Below are positions 50,930 to 60,516 of a stretch of 64,000 nucleotides of DNA, in pieces (the stretch's first letter is position 1; every line of letters begins with the position of its first letter). The position numbers and the translations under genes were made by a program. The DNA comes from Novipirellula aureliae. Its GTDB lineage: Bacteria; Planctomycetota; Planctomycetia; Pirellulales; Pirellulaceae. The stretch lies in NCBI RefSeq assembly GCF_007860185.1, contig NZ_SJPY01000007.1, positions 434,001 to 498,000 of the forward strand. Direction: 5' to 3'. Under the pieces are notes generated by a model. That model was given only the letters and a program-made list of their open reading frames with translations, was not told where the DNA came from and did not search any database.

Positions 50930-53284
50930 ATGAAGAATTTCCAAACAGCTTTTTTGTTTTTCGCCTTGATGGCGGCTGCCCCGGTATCTCAAAATATTGC
51001 CTGGGGGGACCAAGACCCCAAACCTCCCGCTTCGCTTTTGGATTTCACCAAAGGTGACCAAGTGCCAAAAGTGGCGGCGCACGATTGGACGCTGGGTCCA
51101 ATCGGTGCGCGAGGGTGGTGCCAAGCTGGCGGCAAAAGGGCGGAGGGCGATACCTCCGAATCGAGGCAAATCTTGATTACAAAGGTTAGCCCAAACGGCC
51201 CATCGGCGAATCAACTTAGGCCGGGCGACGTGATTGTGGGCGTGAATCATACCCGGTTCGATTCGGATGCCCGACTGGCCTTTGCTCGCAGCATCGAACC
51301 CGCCGAATCATCCAACGGCAGATTGGACTTGGAGGTTTTTCGCGATGGCGATGTCGAAACGGTGACCATCGTTTTGCCAAAACTGCCAGCATTTGCCGAT
51401 ACGGCGCCCTTTCGTTGTCGCAAGTCGGAGTTGATTTTGCGTGCCGGTTGCCAAGGGATTTATCGTCGTGGACTGGGACGACCTTCGCTCCCGAGCCATC
51501 TCAACGCCTTGGCATTGTTGGCCAGTGGCGAACCAGGCTATCACAAGATGCTGATTGCCTATGCTCATGACACCGTCGCTAAACCGCTCGCCCCCAACTC
51601 GTCATTGCCTTGTTGGTCATTCTCGTTCACCAATCTGTTTTTATGCGAGTACTATCTGGCCAGTAAGGATCAAACGGTACTCAAGGAAATCCAACGTTTG
51701 ACGGAGTATCTGGTCCGAGGCCAAGGGCCGTTGGGCACTTGGGGGCACAGTTTCGTGGACACCAGCCGTGATCGGTTGATCGGATATGGAGCGGTCAATG
51801 CGGTCGGATTACCGTGTGCAATCTCCTTGGTATTGGCTCGAGAATGCGGGGTCAAGGTGGATGGATTGGACGAGAGCATTTCACTTAGTGCCGACTTTTT
51901 TCGCCGTCACGTCAATTTGGGAGCGATCCCCTACGGTGACGGGCCGCCCAACTTGCAATACGGCCACGACGACAACGGCAAGAACTCTGCGGCAGCGATC
52001 CTATTTAGTCTGCTCGGCGACGAACAGGCAACCAACTATTACGTTCGCACCGCGTTGGCTTCCTACGGAATCGACCGCGAGCAGGGGCACACGGGGAATT
52101 TCTTTAACATGTTTTGGTCATTGCCAGCGGTTTCACTCGCAGGTCCAAAAGCGACCGGCGCATGGCTGGACGAATTCGGCTGGTATTACGATTTAGCCCG
52201 AGACCATGAACTTCGCTTTCCGTACCAGGGATATCCAAAACAACGTCCCGGCAACGCCTATTCGAACTGGGATTGCCCGGGAGCCTATCTGCTTCACTTC
52301 TCCACCCCTCTGAAGAAACTGCGAATCACCGGAAAGAATGTCAAAGAGCCCCCCTCCTTTACCAGTGCCGAAATCGCGGAAACGATCGCCGCTGGGAAAG
52401 TGGATTACGGCAATGCCGATCGCAAAGTCTTGGAAGAACTGCTCGCTTCCTGGTCACCGATTGTGCGAAACAAGAGTGAGACCGAACTACGCCGTCGCAA
52501 GATCGCTCCCACCGTACCAAGTCGACTCACGTCGCGAGACCCAATCGAACGAATCGCGGCTCTTCGTGCGTCAAGCAACTTTGCTGCCTGTTCCCGATTG
52601 CTTGAAGATCGTGACGTCACCGTTCGAATCGCTGCCTTTGAGGCACTCGCCCGGATCAATCGACAAGCCGCATGGCTAGCTGCGGTACAGCATTTGGCAA
52701 AGCATGAGAACGAAGAGCCCGTATTCACCCAGGCGATCGGCAGTATGTTTTTTCCAATCAGTATTCGACCTGCTGCAGCAGGAAAATTGCTAGCCGCACC
52801 CAGCGACCGGCGGGCAGCAGGTATCGCGATCAAGCGATTACTTAATGACGAAGATTGCCTCGTTTCGTCGCGCGTCGCGATTGGATTGCCTGCTTTACCC
52901 GACAACGAATTGGTCGCTCTGTTGCCACTCATCTATGAGAAAGCTAAGCACGGCTCGATCGGAAACGTTATGTTTAGCAACAAACTACGAATATCCTGTG
53001 CGGAAATACTCACGAAATTGAAACTTAAGGAAGGGGCGGAAGTCTCGGCAATGCTATTGGCTGATACCTCTTGGGGCAAAGTGAACCGAATGCCACAAGC
53101 TGCGAAACTACTAAAATCCTACGCTGGACATGGCAAGCCCTATTTGGAGCCACTACGCCAGACCGCCAAGGGACTGACCAGTAGCGGGGACGCCAAATGG
53201 CGAGATCTTATCAACGATACCATTCGTTCGATTGAAGAGGCCCCCGAGCCAAGCGGCACCCTCCGCTCGCTCGATTCCATCTGA
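50930..53284 (+). CDS. Secreted DUF6288-like protein with PDZ-like and HEAT segments
   Basis: This 784-residue protein has a signal peptide (residues 1-~27), then WTLGPIGARGWCQAG and a PDZ-like segment (ILITKVSPNGPSANQLRPGDVIVGVN) at ~60-140, matching the DUF6288 pattern. A large alpha-helical middle part with repeated Gly-rich turns (TWGHSFVDTSRDRLIGYGAVNA) resembles an alpha/alpha toroid. HEAT-like repeats fill ~540-780 (RDVTVRIAAFEALARIN). I start at ATG 50930 with GAGAG ~8 bases before; the open frame begins 39 codons earlier. It probably acts in the periplasm. Substrate unknown. The esterase gene follows after 68 bp on the same strand. Confidence 0.72.
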   Translation: MKNFQTAFLFFALMAAAPVSQNIAWGDQDPKPPASLLDFTKGDQVPKVAAHDWTLGPIGARGWCQAGGKRAEGDTSESRQILITKVSPNGPSANQLRPGDVIVGVNHTRFDSDARLAFARSIEPAESSNGRLDLEVFRDGDVETVTIVLPKLPAFADTAPFRCRKSELILRAGCQGIYRRGLGRPSLPSHLNALALLASGEPGYHKMLIAYAHDTVAKPLAPNSSLPCWSFSFTNLFLCEYYLASKDQTVLKEIQRLTEYLVRGQGPLGTWGHSFVDTSRDRLIGYGAVNAVGLPCAISLVLARECGVKVDGLDESISLSADFFRRHVNLGAIPYGDGPPNLQYGHDDNGKNSAAAILFSLLGDEQATNYYVRTALASYGIDREQGHTGNFFNMFWSLPAVSLAGPKATGAWLDEFGWYYDLARDHELRFPYQGYPKQRPGNAYSNWDCPGAYLLHFSTPLKKLRITGKNVKEPPSFTSAEIAETIAAGKVDYGNADRKVLEELLASWSPIVRNKSETELRRRKIAPTVPSRLTSRDPIERIAALRASSNFAACSRLLEDRDVTVRIAAFEALARINRQAAWLAAVQHLAKHENEEPVFTQAIGSMFFPISIRPAAAGKLLAAPSDRRAAGIAIKRLLNDEDCLVSSRVAIGLPALPDNELVALLPLIYEKAKHGSIGNVMFSNKLRISCAEILTKLKLKEGAEVSAMLLADTSWGKVNRMPQAAKLLKSYAGHGKPYLEPLRQTAKGLTSSGDAKWRDLINDTIRSIEEAPEPSGTLRSLDSI

Positions 53285-53352
53285 TCCCAATTGATTTACA
53301 ATATACGACCGACTGTGTTTTGGTCCCTCTCTTACCTACCGCAAAAGATCTC

Positions 53353-54912
53353 ATGACAATCATCCGTCCATTGTGCATCGTTGCTCTTTTCCTCACGTGT
53401 TTTGCTCCGTTGACGTACGGCCAACGCCAAGCCACTGTCGAGGAACAACGCCAACAAGGCTTGCTGCAGAAGCAATCCGACGACAAAACACCCGCACTTC
53501 GCTTGGCGGGCGTGTTTGGAAGCAAGATGGTGCTGCAGCAGCAAACGGATGCTCCGATTTGGGGAATGGCCAAACCCGGAGAACCTGTTTGGGTGTCTGG
53601 TTCTTGGAACCAAGCGATTTCAAAAACCACCGCCAACGCAAGTGGCCGATGGCAAACCACACTCAAGACGCCCGCAGCAGGAGATACCCCCTACAATGTT
53701 GTCGTCAAGGCAGGATCCGATACGGTAAAGCTTGACGACGTTCTCATAGGCGAAGTTTGGATCTGCTCGGGGCAATCCAATATGCAGTGGAAAATGAGAG
53801 GTTTCGGCCCTACCTATTTTGGCGAAGCCGTCGCGAAGGCGAACCAGCCTACCATTCGTTACTGCGAAGTTCCCCAAGCCCTAGCATTGGAGGCACAGGA
53901 CGATGTGCAAACGCGTTGGTCCGTATGCAACCCGAAAACGGTTTTGACTTACAGCGCCGTCGCCTACTTCTTTGCCAACCGATTGCAGAAGGATTTGAAT
54001 GTGCCGATCGGATTGATTTCAACCAATTGGGGCGGCTCACCAGCAGAAGCTTGGGTCCGCGAAGAGATTATCGCAAGCGATTTCCCTGAGTTTGATGAGA
54101 CTCGCAAACAATACCCCGCGTTGATGAAAGAGTTTGGAGTCGTTCATGCTCGATCCGCCAAAATGCCAAAAGGTATCAAGCATGGCTTGCCATCGGTTCT
54201 ATACAATAACATGATCCACCCTTTGGTTCCCTTTGCTTTCCGCGGCGTGATTTGGTACCAAGGTGAATCGAACGTGGAAAAGCCTGCCCAGTATCAAAAA
54301 CTTTTCCCAGCCCTGATCGAAAGTTGGCGAGAGGAATGGAATCAAGGTGACTTTCCATTTTACTTCGTTCAAATCGCCCCTTTCAAGTACGGCTACACAA
54401 AAGTTCCTGCCGCTCTCCTTCGCGAAGCTCAATTGAAAACCCTCTCGGTCCCCAACACCGGCATGGTTGTCACCATGGACATCGGTGACGAAACCAATAT
54501 CCATCCAAAAGAAAAGAGACCCGTGGGTGAGCGGTTAGCCTTGATTGCGCTGGCGAGAGATTACGGCCGTAAGGGACTCGTGTACTCGGGACCAATCTAC
54601 AAGGGACACCAAATCGTTTCGGACCAAATTCAGATTCAGTTTCAGCACGTTGGCAGCGGTTTGGCGAGTCGCGATGGAAAGCCACTTTCGCACTTCACGA
54701 TCGCTGGCAAAGATAACGTGTTTGTGCCTGCCGAAGCGGTCATCCAGGGTGACAGTATCTTCGTCCATAGCGATCAAGTCCAACATCCGACAAACGTTCG
54801 TTTCGCTTGGGGCAACGCAGACCGACCCAATTTGATGAACCGCGAAGGCTTACCGGCGTCATCATTTCGCACCGATAACCTCTCGACCCATTTGGGGAAC
54901 GGAATTGAATAG
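53353..54912 (+). CDS. Sialate O-acetylesterase, secreted
   Basis: This 519-residue SGNH-type esterase has a signal peptide (residues 1-~24, ending LTYGQ). The block GQSNMQWKM at ~140 has the nucleophilic Ser, WGGSPAEAW is at ~228, and WYQGESN at ~300 is the block III-like segment; the His/Asp dyad would be near the D-x-x-x-x-HP segment (ETNIHPKEK) at ~380. These enzymes remove O-acetyl groups from sialic acid or plant-type polysaccharides, and planctomycetes carry many for algal sugars. ATG 53353 is preferred over the TTG that opens the frame at 53320. A dead C-terminal fragment of a paralogue lies at 34864. Confidence 0.9.
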   Translation: MTIIRPLCIVALFLTCFAPLTYGQRQATVEEQRQQGLLQKQSDDKTPALRLAGVFGSKMVLQQQTDAPIWGMAKPGEPVWVSGSWNQAISKTTANASGRWQTTLKTPAAGDTPYNVVVKAGSDTVKLDDVLIGEVWICSGQSNMQWKMRGFGPTYFGEAVAKANQPTIRYCEVPQALALEAQDDVQTRWSVCNPKTVLTYSAVAYFFANRLQKDLNVPIGLISTNWGGSPAEAWVREEIIASDFPEFDETRKQYPALMKEFGVVHARSAKMPKGIKHGLPSVLYNNMIHPLVPFAFRGVIWYQGESNVEKPAQYQKLFPALIESWREEWNQGDFPFYFVQIAPFKYGYTKVPAALLREAQLKTLSVPNTGMVVTMDIGDETNIHPKEKRPVGERLALIALARDYGRKGLVYSGPIYKGHQIVSDQIQIQFQHVGSGLASRDGKPLSHFTIAGKDNVFVPAEAVIQGDSIFVHSDQVQHPTNVRFAWGNADRPNLMNREGLPASSFRTDNLSTHLGNGIE

Positions 54913-55195
54913 CGGAGCGTCGTGGGTCAAGAATCATGAGCCTAGCTTCGAAGGACTCCTCCGATCCATGGATGCCGCTCCTTTTGTAGAACGGGACGCG
55001 ATTTTCGACCTGGGGAACCCAAAACACAACCGCCCATTGTTCCGCCCATCGTTCCGCCCATTGTTCAAAGGGGAAAAACACCAACCCCAGCCGGGAAAAG
55101 GCACCGAGGCCATCGTTCACCGCTGGCGTTTCGCAACAATTGATTTCGACCGATCTCAATGATCGCCACGTTTGATGCTATTTCGCAGTGATTTG

Positions 55196-55290
55196 GTAGT
55201 GGATCTTGTTAAAGATCCCATGCGTTAAAGGATCTTTAACAAGATCCACTACGTATTGTTTGATAAAGGATCTTTAACAAGATCCACTAC
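55196..55290. repeat. Three REP palindromes, family C
   Basis: One copy runs forward at 55196-55218 (head GTAG, then TGGATCTTGTTAAAGATCC) and two run reversed at 55230-55252 and 55268-55290; the reversed pair sits in a 38-bp direct repeat. The rest of 54913-55308 contains only a short 12-bp repeat (CGCCCATTGTTC, ~55031-55067) and no gene I can support. They lie between convergent genes. Confidence 0.88.
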
Positions 55291-55308
55291 GTATTGTGGC
55301 TCGCCGCC

Positions 55309-56784
55309 TTATGCAGCACGCCCTTGGCGTTTAAGCTGCTTTCGCAAACGCCGCCGTTCGGTCTTACTAAGAGAATCCCAATCGACATCCTCTTGCTGAA
55401 CGGACGGGTTCCCATCGTCGCTGTCACCGAGATCTTCTTGGCGTCGACGATTCGCTTGGAGGGGCGGCTTGCGAGGCTGCGCAGCAGCGACCGGAGCTTC
55501 ATCCTCGTCGGCTAGGCCGTCACTCGCTTCCTCATCGGTCGCTGCGGGCGACTTCGGCTTTCGCTTTAAAAAGCCAAGTGAGAAGCGGCGTTTCTTGATA
55601 CCCGCGTCGCCGCCGCTCGCTTCCGGTAGCGCCAAGTCATCAGCCAAGTCATCATGCTTGGCAGGCTCTTCATCGCTGGCGGCCGAATCAGTATCCGCGT
55701 TTGGAGTCGATTCTGTCTTGGCTGCTCTTAACCCAAACCATCGCCGCTTCTTCTTCGCCGGCTCATCCACTGCATCGGCTTCGAGGGTTGGCGTTGGTTC
55801 TGCTTGCTTTGTGAGCCTTGGTTCCGGCTTTCGTGGTCCTGTTTTTTCGCTTGGCTGTTCTTCGACATTGGAATCCTTGGATCGTGTCAGCCATTTTTGT
55901 TTGAATTCTTCCAAGCGGTCAGCGATCGAATCCTTTTCGTCTAACTTACGTACTTGCCGAACAAGCATTCTTAAGTAGCCACCGAGCGAAGCAAACAGAG
56001 TCGCCGACGCGACGAGGGGCAAACAGGTTACCACCGTCCATTTGTTCAAGGTGTCGACCGAGATGAAGTTCCAATTGGCACTCGCCGGTATAGCAAGGAA
56101 GGTCCAAGTGGCGATCATTGTCAGCAAAGACCAAGTCGAGCGACGGACTTCGGCGATCATCCGTAGCGCCAGAATCGCTCCTCCAAGCGAAAGGACGACT
56201 CGAAGCCAATCGTTTCCTGCCAATGCCACGCGTTGTCCGAGCATGCTGTCCAAGATCGCGCCTGCCCAATCGACCACACCCACCAACGAATGCACACTCG
56301 CCAACACCAGGGTGATAATGACCAAACGCCACAATCGGTATTGCCCCACGTAATCGTCGATCCGGTAGCGCCGTACTTGATAGATCAGCAATGAGGCCCC
56401 CGCCGACAGGGCCAACAAAATCGCTTCAACCCATTTCCCGAAACTATCGGCCCGATCGAGCCTAAGGGGACGCGCAATCTCGGGACGATTGGCAATCGAT
56501 GGCCAAGCGACAGAGGCATAATGGGCAATCAAAAGCAGCAATACGACTAAAAACATCGCCCCTGAGACGCCAACGAGCGTGCGTCGTTTAACGGGAACGA
56601 GCGAGAACCATCGACCGCGAAGCCGCCGATGAACCCGCGACCCAAACGCCTCCGTAGGCTTTCGAGCTTCGCGCAAATGCTCGGCTGCCCGGCGACTAGC
56701 CGCCGTCGAAGTAACCAGATCGGCTTGCTGAGTTGAATACAGAACCCGTCGCCGACGATCGATCGTGCGTCGCCCAAACGCCAT
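55309..56784 (-). CDS. Membrane protein of unknown function with charged C-terminal tail
   Basis: This 491-residue protein has a basic N-terminal segment and about six to seven predicted membrane helices between residues ~70 and 290, such as VSGAMFLVVLLLLIAHYA and LWRLVIITLVLASVHSLVGVV. A ~200-residue cytoplasmic tail follows, rich in Lys, Glu, Asp and Pro with KKKRRWFGL and KKRRFSLGFL motifs, likely disordered, ending QEDVDWDSLSKTERRRLRKQL. The first part looks like a small-conductance channel or transporter-type bundle, but there is no MscS motif I can point to. I prefer ATG 56784 over GTG 56799. It is downstream of the COG3014-like gene on the same strand (85 bp). Confidence 0.65.
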   Translation of the reverse strand: MAFGRRTIDRRRRVLYSTQQADLVTSTAASRRAAEHLREARKPTEAFGSRVHRRLRGRWFSLVPVKRRTLVGVSGAMFLVVLLLLIAHYASVAWPSIANRPEIARPLRLDRADSFGKWVEAILLALSAGASLLIYQVRRYRIDDYVGQYRLWRLVIITLVLASVHSLVGVVDWAGAILDSMLGQRVALAGNDWLRVVLSLGGAILALRMIAEVRRSTWSLLTMIATWTFLAIPASANWNFISVDTLNKWTVVTCLPLVASATLFASLGGYLRMLVRQVRKLDEKDSIADRLEEFKQKWLTRSKDSNVEEQPSEKTGPRKPEPRLTKQAEPTPTLEADAVDEPAKKKRRWFGLRAAKTESTPNADTDSAASDEEPAKHDDLADDLALPEASGGDAGIKKRRFSLGFLKRKPKSPAATDEEASDGLADEDEAPVAAAQPRKPPLQANRRRQEDLGDSDDGNPSVQQEDVDWDSLSKTERRRLRKQLKRQGRAA

Positions 56785-56868
56785 AAATACTAAAACCACC
56801 GAAAAAGAGAGAATTCCATGACAGGGAAACCTAGGAAAAACGAGACGCTCAAGTCAAGCTTGGAAGTT

Positions 56869-58212
56869 TCACTTCGCCAAGTAAATGGTCGTTTCAGGAG
56901 CGATTGCGATGATGTACTCGTTTCGTCCGTCGACGATCGTCACGGGGCGTTCGACACCGCTTCCGATCGGATGTCCCGACCTTCCGATAGAGCTGAGCGA
57001 GATCGTGTAATCACCCGCTGGTAATTCGGCTCGGAGCACTTGAATCTCTCTTGGCAAGAGCCCCCAACACCGCGTGTCGACATGTTCACTGCCGCTCCAA
57101 GCCGAAGCTACGGCAAAATGGAATAGCGACCCTGCGGCTCCCGAGAGTCCCAATTGATTGCCGACGGTCGCAACGGTCGTCTCTTTGGCCGCACGGCGCA
57201 TCACCGCTCGAGCGATCGTCCATGGCATCTCGGCCTCCGTCTGCTTCGTCGCCAACTCACTAACGCTCGTTAAAACCTCGGTCACACCGATCGCGACCCC
57301 GTCGGCTCGCACCCCCAATCCGACCACTTCCGATGGGGGCGTGATGACTTGCGGGATTTTAACCGAAGCGATATTGGGTAACGCAACCGCTCGATCCTTC
57401 TTGTCATCCTTCTGATTCGCCGTCACGTTCAAAACCGAGGAAGCAATTTGCATTGCCGCAGTGGTCGTCGGTGCTTCGACCTCTTTCAAAATGGGGCCGC
57501 GTCCGACGCATCCGATCACGTACAAGACCCCATGTCCGGGGTTACTATGACTTCCCAGATTAGCCCGGGCGATATCGTTCGAAACAGCGGAAAAGCGAGG
57601 TTCTACCGCACTGACGAGTTGGTAGGCACGAGCAGCATCGTCGTAATCGTGATGCGTGGCTTCACGTAGGACGCCGCGCAAATAGGGAGCGAATGCGATC
57701 GATTGGTAGATCTCCGAAACATTCTCGATCCCTCGGCTCTTCGCATCCTCGGCCAATTCCGATTGTCGCATCGCCGCTTGCAGTGCATAGCTTTCCGCGT
57801 CCGCCCCATCGGTTGCCAGAGAACAAACCGCCAACATGGCACGAATCATGATTTGCTCGTAAGCCGCCGGACGATAGACGCGTGCGGTATCGTCGCCAAC
57901 CATCGCCGCGGCCTCATGCATGGGTGCAAAACTTGCTAAGGCATCGAAATCATCCCGTAGTTTTCGAAACCGCCGTTCCGCCGATTTGGCATCGCCAGCG
58001 GCTAATTCAACCATCGCCAAATCGAGTGATGCAGCAGACGAATATCGATCCTTGGATTGCGAAAGTTCCACCAGTGTCTCTTCTGCCGCCGTCAGGTCAC
58101 CCGCTACAAAGGCATCGCGAGCCATATCGATGCGGGCTAGCGATCGAGCACACCCACCGCTGCTGATAAGGAGCAGCATGAAGATAACGACGAAAGGGTT
58201 GATCGATTTCAT
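56869..58212 (-). CDS. COG3014-like lipoprotein
   Basis: This 447-residue lipoprotein has a signal with Cys at ~21 (SSGGC). TPR-like helices fill residues ~25-215 (ARDAFVAGDLTAAEETLVEL, AAARAYQLVSAVEP type), then a beta-rich second half with GHGVLYVIGCVGRGPILKEV and a late DTRCWGLLPREIQVLR. This architecture matches the uncharacterised COG3014 family. It follows the LpoB-like lipoprotein gene on the same strand, a pairing that recurs in other phyla, but here a 460-bp REP array separates the two. A REP in the opposite orientation (58225-58248) lies only 12 bp before its ATG, where a ribosome site would be expected. Function unknown; an envelope role is likely. Confidence 0.7.
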   Translation of the reverse strand: MKSINPFVVIFMLLLISSGGCARSLARIDMARDAFVAGDLTAAEETLVELSQSKDRYSSAASLDLAMVELAAGDAKSAERRFRKLRDDFDALASFAPMHEAAAMVGDDTARVYRPAAYEQIMIRAMLAVCSLATDGADAESYALQAAMRQSELAEDAKSRGIENVSEIYQSIAFAPYLRGVLREATHHDYDDAARAYQLVSAVEPRFSAVSNDIARANLGSHSNPGHGVLYVIGCVGRGPILKEVEAPTTTAAMQIASSVLNVTANQKDDKKDRAVALPNIASVKIPQVITPPSEVVGLGVRADGVAIGVTEVLTSVSELATKQTEAEMPWTIARAVMRRAAKETTVATVGNQLGLSGAAGSLFHFAVASAWSGSEHVDTRCWGLLPREIQVLRAELPAGDYTISLSSIGRSGHPIGSGVERPVTIVDGRNEYIIAIAPETTIYLAK

Positions 58213-58224
58213 GCGAGAACTTTA

Positions 58225-58688
58225 GTAGCTTCGTCTCTCCGAGACGAATATCTCATCTGCTTCGAAAACCCGAGTCTCGGAGAGACTCGGCTACTGGTGA
58301 AACGTCTACTTCGAAAACCCGAGTCTCGGAGAGACTCGGCTACTGGCGACACGTCTGCTTCGAAAACCCGAGTCTCGGAGAGACTCGGCTACTGGCGAAA
58401 CGTCTACTTCAAAAACCCGAGTCTCGGAGAGACTCGGCTACTGGCGAAACGTCTACTTCGAAAACCCGAGTCTCGGAGAGACTCGGCTACTGGCGACAGG
58501 TCTGCTTCGAAAACCCGAGTCTCGGAGAGACTCGGCTACTGGTGACAGGTCTGCTTCGAAAACCCGAGTCTCGGAGAGACTCGGCTACTGGTGACACGTC
58601 TACTTCGAAAACCCGAGTCTCGGAGAGACTCGGCTACTGGCGACACGTCTGCTTCAAAAACCCGAGTCTCGGAGAGACTCGGCTACTA
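58225..58688 (-). repeat. REP array, family A: nine units at 49-bp spacing plus one inverted REP
   Basis: Palindromic cores (GAGTCTCGGAGAGACTC on the plus strand) recur at a 49-bp period from 58262 to 58685, with nearly constant 24-bp spacers such as TGGCGACACGTCTGCTTCGA. Read on the minus strand, each starts GTAGCC as in the queG array. The array begins right at the TAG stop of the LpoB-like gene. A related REP with head GTAG and core CTTCGTCTCTCCGAGACGAA lies in opposite direction at 58225-58248. Confidence 0.95.
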
Positions 58689-59435
58689 ACCATCCGCTTG
58701 GCCGAATGGGCCGTAATTCCACCATTTTCCAGTTCTGGCCTTAGAATATCCCTTGCGAATCTTCGCAGACTCCTTCAAGAAATCGCCAGTGTGCAGATTG
58801 ACCATTTCCAGCGTCAACACATAATCGCGTTGGCTGCTCTTGTTGCGATCCGTCGTGCCACTTGTGATCGTGGCGTAGAGCAAATAGTCGACTGGCGTTC
58901 CGGCTCGGCCCAAGGATGCTGCAAAGATCTGCCGGTTTTCTGGCAAGAACAATGAATCGGGGCGCAGACGGGTTTCCAATAATGCTGCATCAACCATCCG
59001 CCGGCTGATGCAGCGAAACGTCTCGGCTGAGTTGATTTGTGAGTCGATTCGCTCGTAGAGCTGGTCCTTGAAGTCAAGCAACTCTTCCGCACTTTTGTTC
59101 TCAATCCCAATAAAGCAAACGCTCGCCGGTCCCGTGGCCAGTGCCGAACCGATCTCGCTGCTTTGCGGAAGGTGACCGGCTAATTGCCCAATCGTCGCCT
59201 GGCCAGCCAAATCAAAGCCGACCGTTTGGACCGCGGGCGGGCATCGCCCCAGCAGTTTGGCGACCGATTCATCGACAAGCGGGTTCCAAGTCGCCGCGCC
59301 CGCCGCATGACTGCCAACCATGTCGACATCGTCATCCATCAGCAAATGGGAATACTGGCGCCCCGCACAACCGCTGAAAATTGTGAACAAGACAATCGAG
59401 GCTAAATAGCCATAAAAATTAACATTTATTTTCAT
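58686..59435 (-). CDS. LpoB-like penicillin-binding protein activator lipoprotein
   Basis: This 249-residue lipoprotein has lipobox FSGC with Cys at 23. The body contains VCFIGIENKSAEELLDFKDQLYERIDSQI, ISRRMVDAALLETRLRPDSLFLPENRQIFA, PVDYLLYATITSGTT and VLTLEMVNLHTGDFLKESAKIRKGY. This is the pattern of LpoB/COG3417 proteins, which in enterobacteria reach through the peptidoglycan and switch on PBP1B. The TAG stop runs directly into the REP array. The partner here is unknown; the COG3014-like gene is next in the same transcript. Confidence 0.75.
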   Translation of the reverse strand: MKINVNFYGYLASIVLFTIFSGCAGRQYSHLLMDDDVDMVGSHAAGAATWNPLVDESVAKLLGRCPPAVQTVGFDLAGQATIGQLAGHLPQSSEIGSALATGPASVCFIGIENKSAEELLDFKDQLYERIDSQINSAETFRCISRRMVDAALLETRLRPDSLFLPENRQIFAASLGRAGTPVDYLLYATITSGTTDRNKSSQRDYVLTLEMVNLHTGDFLKESAKIRKGYSKARTGKWWNYGPFGQADG

Positions 59436-59936
59436 TTCGTATCCGTCGTCCGTTTGCTTGCAAATGGCTACAGAGGGGCTATCGTTGCCCTACATGATGT
59501 GGGTGGTTTAGAAACTGCGAATAAAAAACGGATATTTCCGGTTTCTCGCCCAATTAGAGCAAGGAAATTTGAACAGTCGGCTTGTGGGCATGGACACAGA
59601 TATCAAAATAGTGCTCGGCCAATGGTGGGCGGCTTGTCTAACCAACCGATATCAAATGGGGACCCTGTGGACCTAGACCATCTTGGCACCTATTGCATTT
59701 CCGAATCCTGTCCGCTTTTTCATCGGCAATCCGGGGTGGCTGGCGTTGACAAAATCCGAATGACCGAGAAACTCTTGTGAATTCACCTAAACTGCCTAAA
59801 CTTCGACCTATCTCGCTCCGCACTGCCGTGGATGTTATTGTGCAGCAAATTTATCTGGGATAGGCTTCCCGCAATTCCTCAACTTCCCCGTCCTAGACCG
59901 CATAATTTTCACGAATCTTTCGAGACGTCCCGATCC

Positions 59937-60440
59937 ATGTCTACCGCATCTTTGCAATCCAATTCGACCAGCAAATCTATCGACATTCACCGAACCTTTA
60001 CGGCTGCGGAGGCTTCTTTTCCACCAAACGTGCTGGAGCAACTCGTCGCAGGCCCTCTGAGTTCCGACTCGACACTCGCCAGTCTCGATGATGACGACGA
60101 CGATCTCGATGACGACGACGATGATGACGAGATGGATCGCGAAGACGACGGCTTCGGCACCGACGATGACGAGGTCAGTACCGACGAAGGGTTCAACGAC
60201 GGACTCGATGAAGACGATGACATTGATGAGTTCGATGACATTGACGAAGACGATTTCGATGACGACTTCGACGACGACTTCGAAGAAGAGCTCGAGGACG
60301 ATTACGAGATCGAGATCGATGACGAAATCAGTGCCGAATTTGGACTGAGCACGGGCGACGATGACGACGAAGTCGAAGACTTTGAAGATTTCGACGACTT
60401 TGATGACGTTGATGACGTCGATGAGCTACCCAATGATTGA
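59937..60440 (+). CDS. Extremely acidic 167-residue protein
   Basis: After a ~50-residue ordinary start (MSTASLQSNSTSKSIDIHRT, FPPNVLEQLVAG) the rest is a run of Asp and Glu broken by Phe, Ile and Gly, ending VDDVDELPND. More than half of residues 55-167 are acidic, so the isoelectric point is very low and the chain is probably disordered. ATG 59937 is chosen because upstream codons read like non-coding sequence. It lies 76 bp before ileS on the same strand. I know no function; binding of cations or basic proteins is possible. The 59436-59936 gap before it contains no gene I can support. Confidence 0.65.
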   Translation: MSTASLQSNSTSKSIDIHRTFTAAEASFPPNVLEQLVAGPLSSDSTLASLDDDDDDLDDDDDDDEMDREDDGFGTDDDEVSTDEGFNDGLDEDDDIDEFDDIDEDDFDDDFDDDFEEELEDDYEIEIDDEISAEFGLSTGDDDDEVEDFEDFDDFDDVDDVDELPND

Positions 60441-60516
60441 TTGCCAATGATTGATGACCCGTTCGGCCCTGCGGGAAATCACCTTCTTCCTACTCCACTT
60501 CCAAACCGATTTACCG

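Noticed and set aside
58262-58685. CRISPR-like array (regular palindromic repeats and spacers)
   Set aside because: The spacers are nearly identical to one another and there are no cas genes; it is a tandemly amplified REP.
59454-59780. 108-codon plus-strand frame before the acidic gene
   Set aside because: No ribosome site, no family and unusual composition; treated as non-coding.
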